From NCBI GenBank assembly GCA_050290225.1, contig JBNKHG010000006.1, positions 1 to 53,109 on the forward strand: a DNA stretch of 53,109 nt. Reading direction: 5' to 3'. Positions 35,458-44,042 of the stretch are shown here, in pieces. The translations under genes and the position numbers were made by a program. The notes below the pieces were generated by a model. That model saw only the letters and a program-made list of their open reading frames with translations. It was not told the origin of the DNA and ran no database searches. Source of the DNA: JBNKHG01 sp050290225. Lineage in GTDB: Bacteria > Pseudomonadota > Gammaproteobacteria > Pseudomonadales > Cellvibrionaceae. Every line of letters starts with the position of its first letter. Position 1 is the first letter of the stretch.

Positions 35458-36975
35458 GTGAATACAGATAGTGCTATAGACTCCTCCCATACTGTGCCCA
35501 GTCACCCCCGTCTGGCGGCCCTGTTTAGAGCGTTTATCGAGCCGGAGTCTGTGATTGATGACCCGGAAACCCTGCGACCCTATGAGTGTGACGGCCTGTC
35601 CGTGTACTGCGAGCAGCCCATGCTGGTGGTATTGCCGGAAACCGTTGATCAGGTGCAACGGGTGATGCATATCTGCCACTGCTATCGGGTGCCGGTGGTG
35701 GCACGCGGGGCGGGTACCGGTCTGTGTGCCGGGGCAATGCCGCACCCGGACGGCGTGGTGCTGTCGTTGGCCAAATTCAAACGTATTTTGGAGATCGACC
35801 CTCTGGGCCGGACGGCGCGGGTGGAGCCCGGAGTGCGCAATCTCAGCATCAGTGAGGCCGCGGCCCCTTATGGCCTGTACTACGCGCCTGATCCCTCTTC
35901 CCAGATCGCCTGTACCATCGGCGGCAATGTGGCGGAGAACTCCGGTGGCGTGCATTGCCTTAAATATGGTCTGACTGTGCACAATGTGCTGAAGGTGGAG
36001 ATGATTACCGTTGAAGGGGAAAAGGTCACTATCGGCAGTGAAGGGCTGGACTGTGCCGGATTTGACCTCCTGGCGCTGATCAACGGCTCCGAGGGACTAC
36101 TGGGAGTCATTACAGAAATCACCGTCAAATTGTTACCCGCACCGGAAAAAGCCCAGGTGGTGATGGCGGCATTTGACAACGTTCAAAACGCGGGCAATGC
36201 GGTTGGTGCCGTCATATCCAACGGCATAATTCCCGGTGGGCTGGAGATGATGGACAGTCATGCCATTGTCGCCGCCGAGGATTTCTGTAAGGCCGGTTAC
36301 CCGAAAGATGCCAAAGCGCTTTTGCTGTGTGAGCTGGATGGCTCCGCAGAGGAAGTGGAAGAACATACCCACAAAGTCGAGCAGATTTTCCGGCAGCGGG
36401 GTGCTACCTCAACCCGGATTTCCCACAGCGAAGCCGAGCGGGAGTTATTGTGGAAAGGGCGAAAATCGGCTTTTCCGGCAGTAGGGCGCATTTCCCCGGA
36501 TTACTACTGTATGGATGGAACCATTCCCCGCGGGCAGTTGGCGTATGTTTTGGAGCAGATGGAAGAGATGTCCGGGCATTATGGCTTGCGGGTGGCCAAT
36601 GTCTTTCACGCCGGTGATGGCAATTTGCATCCGCTAATTTTGTTTGACGCCAATATCCCTGGAGAGTTTGAAAAAACCGAGGAGTTCGGTGGCAGGATTT
36701 TGGAACTTTGTGTCGAAGTCGGTGGTTGTATTACCGGCGAGCATGGGGTGGGTGTTGAAAAGCTTCGCCAGATGGCTGTGCAGTTTACCGACCTGGAATT
36801 GGCGCAATTCCACGGTATCAAAGCGGCCTTTGATCCGGCCGGGACGCTCAACCCCGGCAAGGGCATTCCGGTATTAAAACACTGCCAGGAATATCGGGCA
36901 TTGGATCCCCATGCAGAACCCAACGATCAACCCAGCGATCCTTCCGAGAGGAATCGCTCCACCACGCAAAGGTGA
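35458..36975 (+). CDS. glcD: Glycolate oxidase FAD-binding subunit GlcD
   Basis: The 505-residue flavoprotein has a PCMH-type FAD-binding domain (about 50-230, VPVVARGAGTGLCAGAMP) and the FAD-oxidase C-terminal domain with VANVFHAGDGNLHPLI and ITGEHGVGVEK. It oxidises glycolate to glyoxylate together with GlcE and GlcF. The GTG start is the only reasonable one near the conserved N-terminus and has a weak ribosome site. It is followed by glcE after 12 bp and is divergent from glcC. Confidence 0.95.
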   Translation: MNTDSAIDSSHTVPSHPRLAALFRAFIEPESVIDDPETLRPYECDGLSVYCEQPMLVVLPETVDQVQRVMHICHCYRVPVVARGAGTGLCAGAMPHPDGVVLSLAKFKRILEIDPLGRTARVEPGVRNLSISEAAAPYGLYYAPDPSSQIACTIGGNVAENSGGVHCLKYGLTVHNVLKVEMITVEGEKVTIGSEGLDCAGFDLLALINGSEGLLGVITEITVKLLPAPEKAQVVMAAFDNVQNAGNAVGAVISNGIIPGGLEMMDSHAIVAAEDFCKAGYPKDAKALLLCELDGSAEEVEEHTHKVEQIFRQRGATSTRISHSEAERELLWKGRKSAFPAVGRISPDYYCMDGTIPRGQLAYVLEQMEEMSGHYGLRVANVFHAGDGNLHPLILFDANIPGEFEKTEEFGGRILELCVEVGGCITGEHGVGVEKLRQMAVQFTDLELAQFHGIKAAFDPAGTLNPGKGIPVLKHCQEYRALDPHAEPNDQPSDPSERNRSTTQR

Positions 36976-36987
36976 CACCCTGTACCC

Positions 36988-38067
36988 ATGTCCGATATCA
37001 GTACCCAACTTGTAGAGCAAGTGAAGAATGCGAAAGCCGACGGCAAAGCACTGAATATCACAGGTCGTGGCAGTAAATCCTTCTACGGTCGCAAGCCCCG
37101 GGGGGAGACTTTATCCCTGTCGGACCACCAGGGTATTGTCAACTACCAGCCCGCCGAGTTGGTATTGACCGCCCGGGCGGGTACAGCGCTCGCCGACATA
37201 GAAGCCGTGTTGGAGGAAAAGGGACAAATGCTCTCTTTTGAACCTCCCGGATTTGGTGGTGATGCCAGCATCGGCGGCACTTTGGTTTGCAATCAGTCCG
37301 GGCCGTCGCGGCCCTGGTCGGGTTCGATGCGCGACATGGTTCTGGGGCTTCGACTGATTAACGGCAGGGGCGAACACTTGCGTTTCGGCGGACAGGTCAT
37401 GAAGAATGTAGCCGGCTACGATGTCTCCCGCTTTATGGCGGGTACCATGGGTTGCCTCGGCATTATCACAGAGATCTCGCTCAAGGTATTGCCGAAACCC
37501 GCTGCCACATTGACGCTAGTGAGCGAGATTGACACTGTTCGGGACGCGATCGCGGTTATGAACAAGCTATCGGCACGCCCGCTGCCTCTAACCGGTGCTT
37601 GCTGGTTGCAAAGCAAATTGTATCTACGCTTTCAGGGTGCGCGAAATGCGGTAAAGCAGGCGGCTAATCAGTTTAGCCGTGATTACCCCGATACCCGAAT
37701 AATGGAAAGCGGGGAGGCATTCTGGTTGCAACTGCGAGAGCAGCAGTTGGATTTTTTCGCCGGAGAATCGCCGCTGTGGCGTTTCTCCGTGGGCAGCAGT
37801 CTGGAGCCGATGTTGCCTCAGGCTGACTGGTTGATCGACTGGGGTGGCGCCCAGCGCTGGCTGCGTGGCCCTGACTACAATCTCGTACAGTTAAATGCTC
37901 TGGTTCCCCGTGGACGTGGTGAGGTGAGTGTGTTCCGTCACGGTGACCGCGATGGTGAGGTCTTTCCCGGGTTGCCGGAACCGCTAAAAACCATCCACCA
38001 GCGATTAAAAGAAACTTTTGATCCGGACCGTCTGTTTAATCCGGGGCGGTTGTACAGCTGGCTTTAG
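36988..38067 (+). CDS. glcE: Glycolate oxidase subunit GlcE
   Basis: This 359-residue FAD-binding subunit has the PCMH-type fold signature ALNITGRGSKSFYG near 20-35 and DASIGGTLVCNQSGPSRPW near 91. It ends FDPDRLFNPGRLYSWL as GlcE proteins do. It forms the membrane-associated glycolate dehydrogenase with GlcD and GlcF. The spacing to glcD (12 bp) and to glcF (16 bp) shows a single operon. Confidence 0.95.
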   Translation: MSDISTQLVEQVKNAKADGKALNITGRGSKSFYGRKPRGETLSLSDHQGIVNYQPAELVLTARAGTALADIEAVLEEKGQMLSFEPPGFGGDASIGGTLVCNQSGPSRPWSGSMRDMVLGLRLINGRGEHLRFGGQVMKNVAGYDVSRFMAGTMGCLGIITEISLKVLPKPAATLTLVSEIDTVRDAIAVMNKLSARPLPLTGACWLQSKLYLRFQGARNAVKQAANQFSRDYPDTRIMESGEAFWLQLREQQLDFFAGESPLWRFSVGSSLEPMLPQADWLIDWGGAQRWLRGPDYNLVQLNALVPRGRGEVSVFRHGDRDGEVFPGLPEPLKTIHQRLKETFDPDRLFNPGRLYSWL

Positions 38068-38083
38068 CCGAATTTGGTCCATT

Positions 38084-39301
38084 ATGAAAACACATTTACA
38101 CCCACGGTATCGCGATACGTCAGAATGCCAGGAAGCCGAAGCCATTATCCGCAGTTGCGTGCACTGCGGCTTTTGCACAGCGACCTGTCCCACCTACCAG
38201 GAACTGGGTGATGAACGCGACGGTCCCCGTGGTCGTATTTACCTGATCAAACAGCTTCTGGAAGAGGGCTCGGCCACAGCTAAAACCCGTAAACACCTGG
38301 ATCGGTGTCTATCATGCCGTGCCTGTGAAACCACTTGTCCCTCAGGTGTGCAGTATGGGCGCCTGGTGGATATAGGTCGCCATAGGGTGGAGCGGCAACA
38401 GCGTCGTCCCATGCTAGAGCGAATGCTGCGTTGGGGGCTTCGTCAGGTGTTGCCCTATCCCAAGCGTTTTATCTTCCTCTTACGCTTGGGGCAGTTGCTT
38501 CGTCCGCTATTGCCTGTTTATGTGCGCTCCAAGATTCCGCTCCAGCAAAAACCGTCTCCCTGGCCCCAAACACGTCAAGGCCGGATCATGGTGGCCTTGG
38601 CCGGTTGCGCTCAACCTGGCGCAACACCCAATACCAATGCTGCCGCCGCGAGGGTACTGGACAAACTGGGTATTACCCTGGTCGAACCGCCCAAAGCCGG
38701 GTGTTGTGGCGCAATGAGCTACCACCTGTCAGAACACGAGGAGGCACTCACGTTTTTTCGTCGCAATATTGACGCTTGGTGGCCGGTGGTTGAGGGAGGG
38801 GCCGAAGCCATCGTCATCAGCGCGTCAGGCTGCGGTACAATGGTTAAGGATTATGGTCAGCTGTTAGCCAAGGATCCGGCGTATGCGGAAAAAGCCAGAG
38901 CGATCAGCGCAATGACCAAAGACCTGAGCGAAATCATTGGTGCTGAGGATCTATCGGCGTTGCGATTGAAAGATAAAGGCCAGAAAACCGCAGTCCATTG
39001 CCCCTGCAGTTTACAACACGGACAGCAGTTGCCCGATAGTGTGGACAGAATCCTTTCTGACGCAGGGTTTAACCTCGCAGAGACCAAAGACCGGCACTTA
39101 TGCTGTGGTTCGGCGGGAACCTATTCGCTGTTACAGCCGAAACTGAGCCAACAATTATTGGAAAATAAACTCCGGGCGCTCACCGTGGACAATCCCGGGC
39201 GCATCGTAACGGCAAACGTCGGTTGTCAGATGCACCTGGCGACCAAGGCCGATGTACCTGTGCAACATTGGATTGAGGTCATCGATGAATCGATGATTTG
39301 A
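38084..39301 (+). CDS. glcF: Glycolate oxidase iron-sulfur subunit GlcF
   Basis: The 405-residue protein has two ferredoxin-type clusters, CVHCGFCTATCP and CLSCRACETTCP, in the first 90 residues. Two CCG-type cysteine domains follow in the C-terminal half (KAGCCGAM and HLCCGSAG). It passes electrons from the flavin subunits to the respiratory chain. The ATG at 38084 lies 16 bp after glcE; earlier in-frame codons fall inside glcE. No glcG or malate synthase gene follows. Confidence 0.95.
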   Translation: MKTHLHPRYRDTSECQEAEAIIRSCVHCGFCTATCPTYQELGDERDGPRGRIYLIKQLLEEGSATAKTRKHLDRCLSCRACETTCPSGVQYGRLVDIGRHRVERQQRRPMLERMLRWGLRQVLPYPKRFIFLLRLGQLLRPLLPVYVRSKIPLQQKPSPWPQTRQGRIMVALAGCAQPGATPNTNAAAARVLDKLGITLVEPPKAGCCGAMSYHLSEHEEALTFFRRNIDAWWPVVEGGAEAIVISASGCGTMVKDYGQLLAKDPAYAEKARAISAMTKDLSEIIGAEDLSALRLKDKGQKTAVHCPCSLQHGQQLPDSVDRILSDAGFNLAETKDRHLCCGSAGTYSLLQPKLSQQLLENKLRALTVDNPGRIVTANVGCQMHLATKADVPVQHWIEVIDESMI

Positions 39302-39444
39302 GCTATGGATAAGCACGCTTTAATTATGGGGTCGTTACCTGTATCGCCTTGAGCTACACTATGATCCAGGAAGTGAATCGGTGTCGGACCATTTCAACTA
39401 CCGATGATGGAATTGAAAATCTGTAAAGACAGGGCTTCGCGTAA

Positions 39445-40416
39445 ATGAGCACTCAACTCGACCAACTTAAAGAATACACAACAGTCGTTGCGGATACGGG
39501 AGATATCGATTCGATTGTCGCCTATCAACCTCAGGACTGCACCACCAACCCCTCTCTTATCCTGAAGGCGGCCAAAATGGCTGAATACCAGCATTTGGTG
39601 GAGGACGCGGTCAGTTATGGGAAATTGCAGGCTCCCGCAGACTGGCTTAGCCTGGCGATGGACAGACTGTCGGTAAACTTCGGCACAGAGCTTTTAAAAA
39701 GAGTACCAGGTCGAGTATCGACGGAAGTCGATGCTTCACTTTCCTTTGACACAGAAGGCACTATCGCTAAAGCCAGGCAGCTCATTCAGCTCTATCGGGC
39801 GGCGGGTATCGATTCGCAGAGAGTGTTGATAAAAATTGCGTCCACATGGGAAGGTATCAAAGCCGCTGAGGTGCTGGAAAAGCAGGGCATTCAATGTAAC
39901 CTGACGCTCTTGTTTGGTTTCCCTCAGGCGGTGGCCTGTGCCGAAGCGGGGGTATACCTTATTTCCCCGTTTGTCGGGCGGATTCTCGATTGGTACCAGG
40001 CTTCAACGGGTAAAGACTTTTCTCCAGAAGATGATCCTGGCGTAAAATCAGTAACCAGAATTTATCAGTATTACAAAAAATTTGGCTACAAAACGTTGGT
40101 GATGGGGGCCAGCTTCAGAAATATTGGAGAGGTCCTGGCGCTTGCCGGGTGTGACCGGCTGACAATAAGTCCTCAATTGTTAGATGAACTGGCAAAACAA
40201 TCAGACAAGATTTCGCGTCGGCTTGACGTATCAGAGGCGAGGCAGCTGGCTATGGAAAAGGTCGCGATGGATGAGACGACTTTCCGATGGATGATGAATG
40301 AAGATGCGATGGCAACAGAGAAACTGAGTGATGGAATCCGAAGATTCAATCAGGATCACCTGACATTAAGGCAGTACATTGCAGAGTGGGCGGAATCGCC
40401 AGTTGTGGCAAATTGA
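39445..40416 (+). CDS. tal: Transaldolase
   Basis: This 323-residue enzyme of the TalB size class has the Schiff-base lysine K130 in RVLIKIASTWEGI. The N-terminal DCTTNPSL and the phosphate-binding MGASFRNIGEV are also typical. It transfers a dihydroxyacetone unit between sugar phosphates in the non-oxidative pentose phosphate pathway. It stands alone, 143 bp after glcF; the gap shows no terminator or gene. Confidence 0.96.
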   Translation: MSTQLDQLKEYTTVVADTGDIDSIVAYQPQDCTTNPSLILKAAKMAEYQHLVEDAVSYGKLQAPADWLSLAMDRLSVNFGTELLKRVPGRVSTEVDASLSFDTEGTIAKARQLIQLYRAAGIDSQRVLIKIASTWEGIKAAEVLEKQGIQCNLTLLFGFPQAVACAEAGVYLISPFVGRILDWYQASTGKDFSPEDDPGVKSVTRIYQYYKKFGYKTLVMGASFRNIGEVLALAGCDRLTISPQLLDELAKQSDKISRRLDVSEARQLAMEKVAMDETTFRWMMNEDAMATEKLSDGIRRFNQDHLTLRQYIAEWAESPVVAN

Positions 40417-40518
40417 TTTGAATAGGTTATTCGCCGAAGGGCAAATAGCTAAATAGTTCGATATCGGGTGGAAGCTCTAATAATGCAGTAAAAATGCGCT
40501 TACCAGGGAGAGATCCAA

Positions 40519-40722
40519 ATGAACGAAGATGACATGGCGTTAATGGAGCGATACGGCATTAAATGTGTGCCGAAAATGGTGTATTTCTACAAGCAATACG
40601 AGTATGAAAACCTGAAAGACGCGATCCGTTATGCTGAGATTGATACAAAACGCGACAAAGAAAATTCATTGCTCACGCCAGCCGAAGGTGCATCTGAGCG
40701 CAATATGGCCGACCATAAGTAA
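40519..40722 (+). CDS. Small soluble protein of unknown function
   Basis: The 67-residue protein starts at an ATG with AGGGAG 9 bases upstream. It has the pattern MERYGI then VYFYKQYEYENLKDAIRYAEID, which I recall from other small uncharacterised proteobacterial proteins but cannot assign. It has no membrane segment or cysteine motif beyond one Cys. It follows transaldolase after about 100 bp and precedes a convergent protease-like gene. Confidence 0.65.
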   Translation: MNEDDMALMERYGIKCVPKMVYFYKQYEYENLKDAIRYAEIDTKRDKENSLLTPAEGASERNMADHK

Positions 40723-40776
40723 CGAAGGGTATCAGCTTTATTGAGGGAGTGCCTCTAAACTGACGAATAGCGAAAT

Positions 40777-41538
40777 TTATTGTCGGTCTTCGGTGAGGGT
40801 CAGCAGAATATCGGCGTACCAGGCACAGTTCAGACCTAGTGCTTCATCAATGGCAAGGTCACGTGATCCCACATCAAATCTGGCTGAATGGATGCCCAGC
40901 AATATCCAAGGCAGATCACCAAAGCTGGTATCCTGTTCCGAAACACGCATAACAACAGGGGCACCACTCATTCCTCGGTGAGTTCGGGCATCAGTAAGAA
41001 AATAACCTTCACCTTGAAAACGCATGCCGAACGAAGACGCCACAACGGCGTGGCGTGCCACAGGCATATGATGCAAAGTGTCATGAAAACCCAAGGGGAA
41101 TCCCACAATCAAGAGATTTGAGCCGATTTCAACCTGTTCATAGGACGCTTGGAAGTGCTTAATTTTAAAGGCCTGGAAGATCGCTTCTTCTGGCAGGGTT
41201 GTACGATCTACCTCGATGGCCGCAACGTCAACATTGCCGCCCCCGTCCTCGGCCTGGTTCCACAGGGCTTTGCCATTGCGGTATAGTGAAATTGAATACC
41301 CAATGGATTTCGTCAGGTTTTCAGCGTCTGTGTTGAGTTCGATTTCCAAGCGATCGGGGTAGTGTTTGCTGGGGGCGTCGATCATTACATGACGACTTGT
41401 TACCAAAAACAGTTTTCCCTCGCGTTCGAAGAAAAAGCCGCTTGCATTTGTCAGCAGGCAATCATTTTCAAATGTCGATACACGCATCGCTGTGAGTAGA
41501 ATGGGTTCGATGATAGGTTGCTTGCGAAAGATTTTCAT
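40777..41538 (-). CDS. Trypsin-like serine peptidase-fold protein, cytosolic
   Basis: This 253-residue protein has the chymotrypsin-fold triad: His in LVTSRHVMID (about 50), Asp in VDVAAIEVD (about 108) and Ser in HRGMSGAPVV (about 195). It has no signal peptide or PDZ domain, unlike DegP-type proteases. Such stand-alone proteins are often annotated as trypsin-like peptidases of unknown target. It lies 44 bp after the secreted repeat protein on the same strand and might be co-transcribed with it. Confidence 0.82.
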   Translation of the reverse strand: MKIFRKQPIIEPILLTAMRVSTFENDCLLTNASGFFFEREGKLFLVTSRHVMIDAPSKHYPDRLEIELNTDAENLTKSIGYSISLYRNGKALWNQAEDGGGNVDVAAIEVDRTTLPEEAIFQAFKIKHFQASYEQVEIGSNLLIVGFPLGFHDTLHHMPVARHAVVASSFGMRFQGEGYFLTDARTHRGMSGAPVVMRVSEQDTSFGDLPWILLGIHSARFDVGSRDLAIDEALGLNCAWYADILLTLTEDRQ

Positions 41539-41582
41539 AAATGCGCTTCTGCAAAATTTCTTTAAGCTGGTTTGATTCTCGG

Positions 41583-42449
41583 CTATATTTTTTTACAATC
41601 CGTGCCGCGTCTGCGAAAATCCCTGTTACATGCCCAATTATTGCCTGAATAATCTATATGCGCATTAACAGGAACATCCAGGGCAACACACGATTTACCC
41701 GATTTTTTAAAGCCGCGCAGGCAACGCCAATCGTTTCCTGATGAGTCCATGTATCCGTGTTCTGGTAATTCAATCAGTATGCATGCTTGTGCAGTTTTCC
41801 GATAACCCCGTTCACATTGCCAATCTTTTCCAAAGCTGTCCAGAAAGCCGTTTGGCGGTACATGAATAGCGACGCAAGCCTCATCCTTTTCCCGATAGCC
41901 CCGTTTGCAATTCCACCCCTTGCCATAAGGGTCTCCGGTTGAAAAGGCATTCAGTGGAACAATAATGGCTACGCATTTTCCATTTTCCGGCCTAAAGCCA
42001 TGCTCACATTCCCATCCGCGGCTATTGTTGGATTCGACAAGATAGGCATGGGGAGGTACGTTGATTTTCTCGCATTTGTTTTTTTCTTCGTTGAATCCGC
42101 GCATGCATTCCCAACCTTTCCCATATTGAGCATCGATCAGGTAGGCATTGGGTGGCACCTCAACACGAAAACAATTGTGTTTCTCTTTCCTAAAGCCTCT
42201 ATCGCACTTCCAGTCAGTCCCATCGGGGACCAGATAGGCATTTTGCGGTAGCTCAACAGCCACACATTTTTTGTTTATATCCTGGAAACCTCGATCACAA
42301 ACCCAGCGGTTACCATAGGCGCTTAAGTGTGCGTTTGCAGGTCTCTCGGTTAAGGCCTCCTCTTGAGATAACACATTGGCGGACATTGATACGAGAAGAA
42401 ATGTCATTGCTGCTTTCAGAAAGCGAATTTTTTTTGAATATGACCACAT
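41583..42449 (-). CDS. Secreted protein of eight Cys-pair repeats
   Basis: A signal peptide (first 28 residues, ending SANVLS) is followed by eight tandem repeats of 31-33 residues filling the whole mature protein. Each repeat reads roughly P-x-N-A-y-L, five to eight residues, G-x-x-W-x-C-x-R-G-F/Y, six or seven residues, then C-x-x-x-x-V. The two cysteines of each unit, eight pairs in all, probably form disulfides in the periplasm or outside the cell. The family is known to me only as an uncharacterised repeat in gammaproteobacteria; the function is unknown. The regular design suggests a binding or structural role. Confidence 0.78.
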   Translation of the reverse strand: MWSYSKKIRFLKAAMTFLLVSMSANVLSQEEALTERPANAHLSAYGNRWVCDRGFQDINKKCVAVELPQNAYLVPDGTDWKCDRGFRKEKHNCFRVEVPPNAYLIDAQYGKGWECMRGFNEEKNKCEKINVPPHAYLVESNNSRGWECEHGFRPENGKCVAIIVPLNAFSTGDPYGKGWNCKRGYREKDEACVAIHVPPNGFLDSFGKDWQCERGYRKTAQACILIELPEHGYMDSSGNDWRCLRGFKKSGKSCVALDVPVNAHIDYSGNNWACNRDFRRRGTDCKKI

Positions 42450-42533
42450 TGTAGGTACCTTAATCAGATCATGCCCGGGAAATTGTCGTATAACGCTCGA
42501 TTAATACCACAAGTGGCTTCATGGCACGTCCTC

Positions 42534-42584
42534 AACATAGTTGCGTTTTTAACATAGTTGCGTTTTTAGCATAGTTGCGTTTTT
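42534..42584. repeat. Three 17-bp tandem repeats
   Basis: AACATAGTTGCGTTTTT occurs three times in a row, the third with one change (AGCATAG...). The block lies upstream of the leftward secreted repeat protein gene and may be a slipped-strand expansion. Confidence 0.8.
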
Positions 42585-42805
42585 TGTTAGCTGCTGAAGT
42601 TGAGGTCAAAGTGCAAAGGCTCACGGAAATGAATGACGGGCGTCAGTGAGCGAAGGATGAGATCAATAAGCAGTGATACATTGTACAATCCTTTTGATTG
42701 AATTCATATAAATGCCTGGGAAGAAGTGCGGTTGAATAAGGGCGTTCATAAGAGAATGGGGCTGATTGCCCTGCGATTGCTGTAAACTGGGCCGCTAAAC
42801 GCGGG

Positions 42806-42835
42806 ACTGTACTATACTGTACTATACTGTAGTAT
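42806..42835. repeat. Three 10-bp tandem repeats
   Basis: ACTGTACTAT occurs twice, followed by ACTGTAGTAT. The block is close to a self-complementary sequence (TATACTGTAGTATA), so it could also bind a protein. Confidence 0.75.
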
Positions 42836-43094
42836 ATGGCTCATCTCCTTTCTCTGAATGCTGAACTTTTCAGGTCAGTGTACGGTCCTTGGGTTTGGCG
42901 TCTTAATTCACCTGGAAGACTTCCAGCGTAGTCACCTTGCCAGCCTCTGCGTTTAGCCTCTCATTTAAGTCGCAAAGCCAATTTCAATCACAGGCAAAGT
43001 CGGTGCTGGCAATAGTGTCGGAGTCGTTAATACCGCTCTCCCCGGTAGTATCCACCGCTAATCACAGGGTGTTATTAATTGAGAGGGTTTTTAA

Positions 43095-43346
43095 ATGATA
43101 GTTTCGAAGCGAATCTATTACAGTCTCCACAACTCGGGACTTGGAAATTATATCATCCTTGACTATGACCCCTATTTGGAGGAGTTCTGTGTAAGGAAGG
43201 GATGTTCCTATAAAGAGTCGGGGTCTGTTGAAGTGGAAGGTGATGAAGACGAATACCAAGTCTCTGAATTCATAGAAGAGTTTCCAAAGTACGAGTGTAA
43301 GGTGATTCAGGGTATTAAAGAGTTTAGGGAAGAATTCGAAGAGTAA
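43095..43346 (+). CDS. Small acidic protein of unknown function
   Basis: The ATG start has GAGAGG about 8 bases upstream. The 83-residue protein is strongly acidic (VEVEGDEDEYQVSEFIEEFP, then EFREEFEE at the end), has aromatic-rich N-terminal strands and two Cys, and no signal peptide. I do not recognise it. It lies in a poorly coding stretch left of the integrated element. Confidence 0.6.
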   Translation: MIVSKRIYYSLHNSGLGNYIILDYDPYLEEFCVRKGCSYKESGSVEVEGDEDEYQVSEFIEEFPKYECKVIQGIKEFREEFEE

Positions 43347-43899
43347 TCCTTATTTTACTGCCGCTCGCCAGCAACTTGTGCAATCATCTGGGTATTTGTG
43401 GAGGAAAACTGAACGTCTACCGCATCATCACTCGATAGGAAATCGAATCCTGCGGGGGTTTTTATGCGCCCATCAATCCAATCTGCTGGTCGAATTTGGC
43501 TGTCGCACAAGTGAGAGATGGACGCTAGTCGTCCGTGTCGCTTCGTTGCTCGCCAACGACTGTGTGGCACTTCTTTTTGTTTGCTTCCGGGTAACTGAAA
43601 AGCTTAGCTAGTTGATCCCGGTTAAGTTTTTGTTGTTTTCTTCAAGCAAACGCCTAATGAATTCGCGCTTGTGAATAGAGGGACGGTATTTGTTGAACAG
43701 AAAAAAATCGCCACAGAAATGTATTCTCCCTTGCGAGATCGGGGTAGTTTTGGTGTGTGCCGCAGACACTTGCGAAGTGAAGAAAGCATTTGATTTGGTG
43801 AGCGGCAGAGGAAAAGCGTGTTTCGAGGTAAGTTACTTTTTTCGTATAGGGTAATAAATGATTTTATTGGATGAGTGTTTTTAGTGGGCAAAAGTGAGA
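43347..43899. other. Non-coding or decayed region left of the tRNA fragment
   Basis: These 553 bp contain only short overlapping frames without recognisable domains or ribosome sites. They probably represent decayed chromosomal sequence next to the insertion site. Confidence 0.5.
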
Positions 43900-43955
43900 T
43901 GGTACCGGAGGCCGGACTTGAACCGGCACGCTATCGCTAGCATCGGATTTTGAAT
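43900..43955 (-). other. 3' fragment of tRNA-Leu(CAA), element attachment site
   Basis: Read leftward, the sequence starts at the anticodon loop TTCAAAA and continues with TCCGA, a variable arm with stem GCTA/TAGC, a T-arm (GCCGG TTCAAGT CCGGC), the acceptor strand CTCCGGT, A and CCA. The 5' half of a tRNA is absent: bases beyond 43955 do not complete the anticodon stem. A tRNA 3' half next to an integrase is the expected product of tyrosine-recombinase integration, which displaces the 3' end of the target tRNA. The element would lie to the right and the intact tRNA-Leu beyond the window. Confidence 0.75.
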
Positions 43956-44042
43956 TCAGACCTTATACTCATTTCTCGACGTTTAATGACGTTCCGTAAA
44001 GTAGATTAAAGCTCTCTATGTTGTTGATATAAAGGGCTTTAA

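Larger units (their letters stand above)
42450..43094. other. Repeat-containing intergenic region
   Basis: This 645-bp region has no convincing gene. It contains two tandem repeats (listed separately) and otherwise nothing I can assign. Minus-strand translation near 42905-43075 gives a short acidic frame interrupted by a stop, perhaps a gene remnant. Confidence 0.5.

Noticed and set aside
42806..42840. A LexA box in the ACTGTACTAT repeat block
   Set aside because: The CTGT is not followed by ACAG at the correct 8-base spacing.
43622..43891. Minus-strand 89-codon frame beside the tRNA fragment
   Set aside because: It has no ribosome site, a biased basic composition and no motif; it lies in apparently decayed sequence.
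43900..43990. A complete tRNA-Leu gene
   Set aside because: The 5' half does not pair with the anticodon or acceptor strands, so only a 3' fragment is present.
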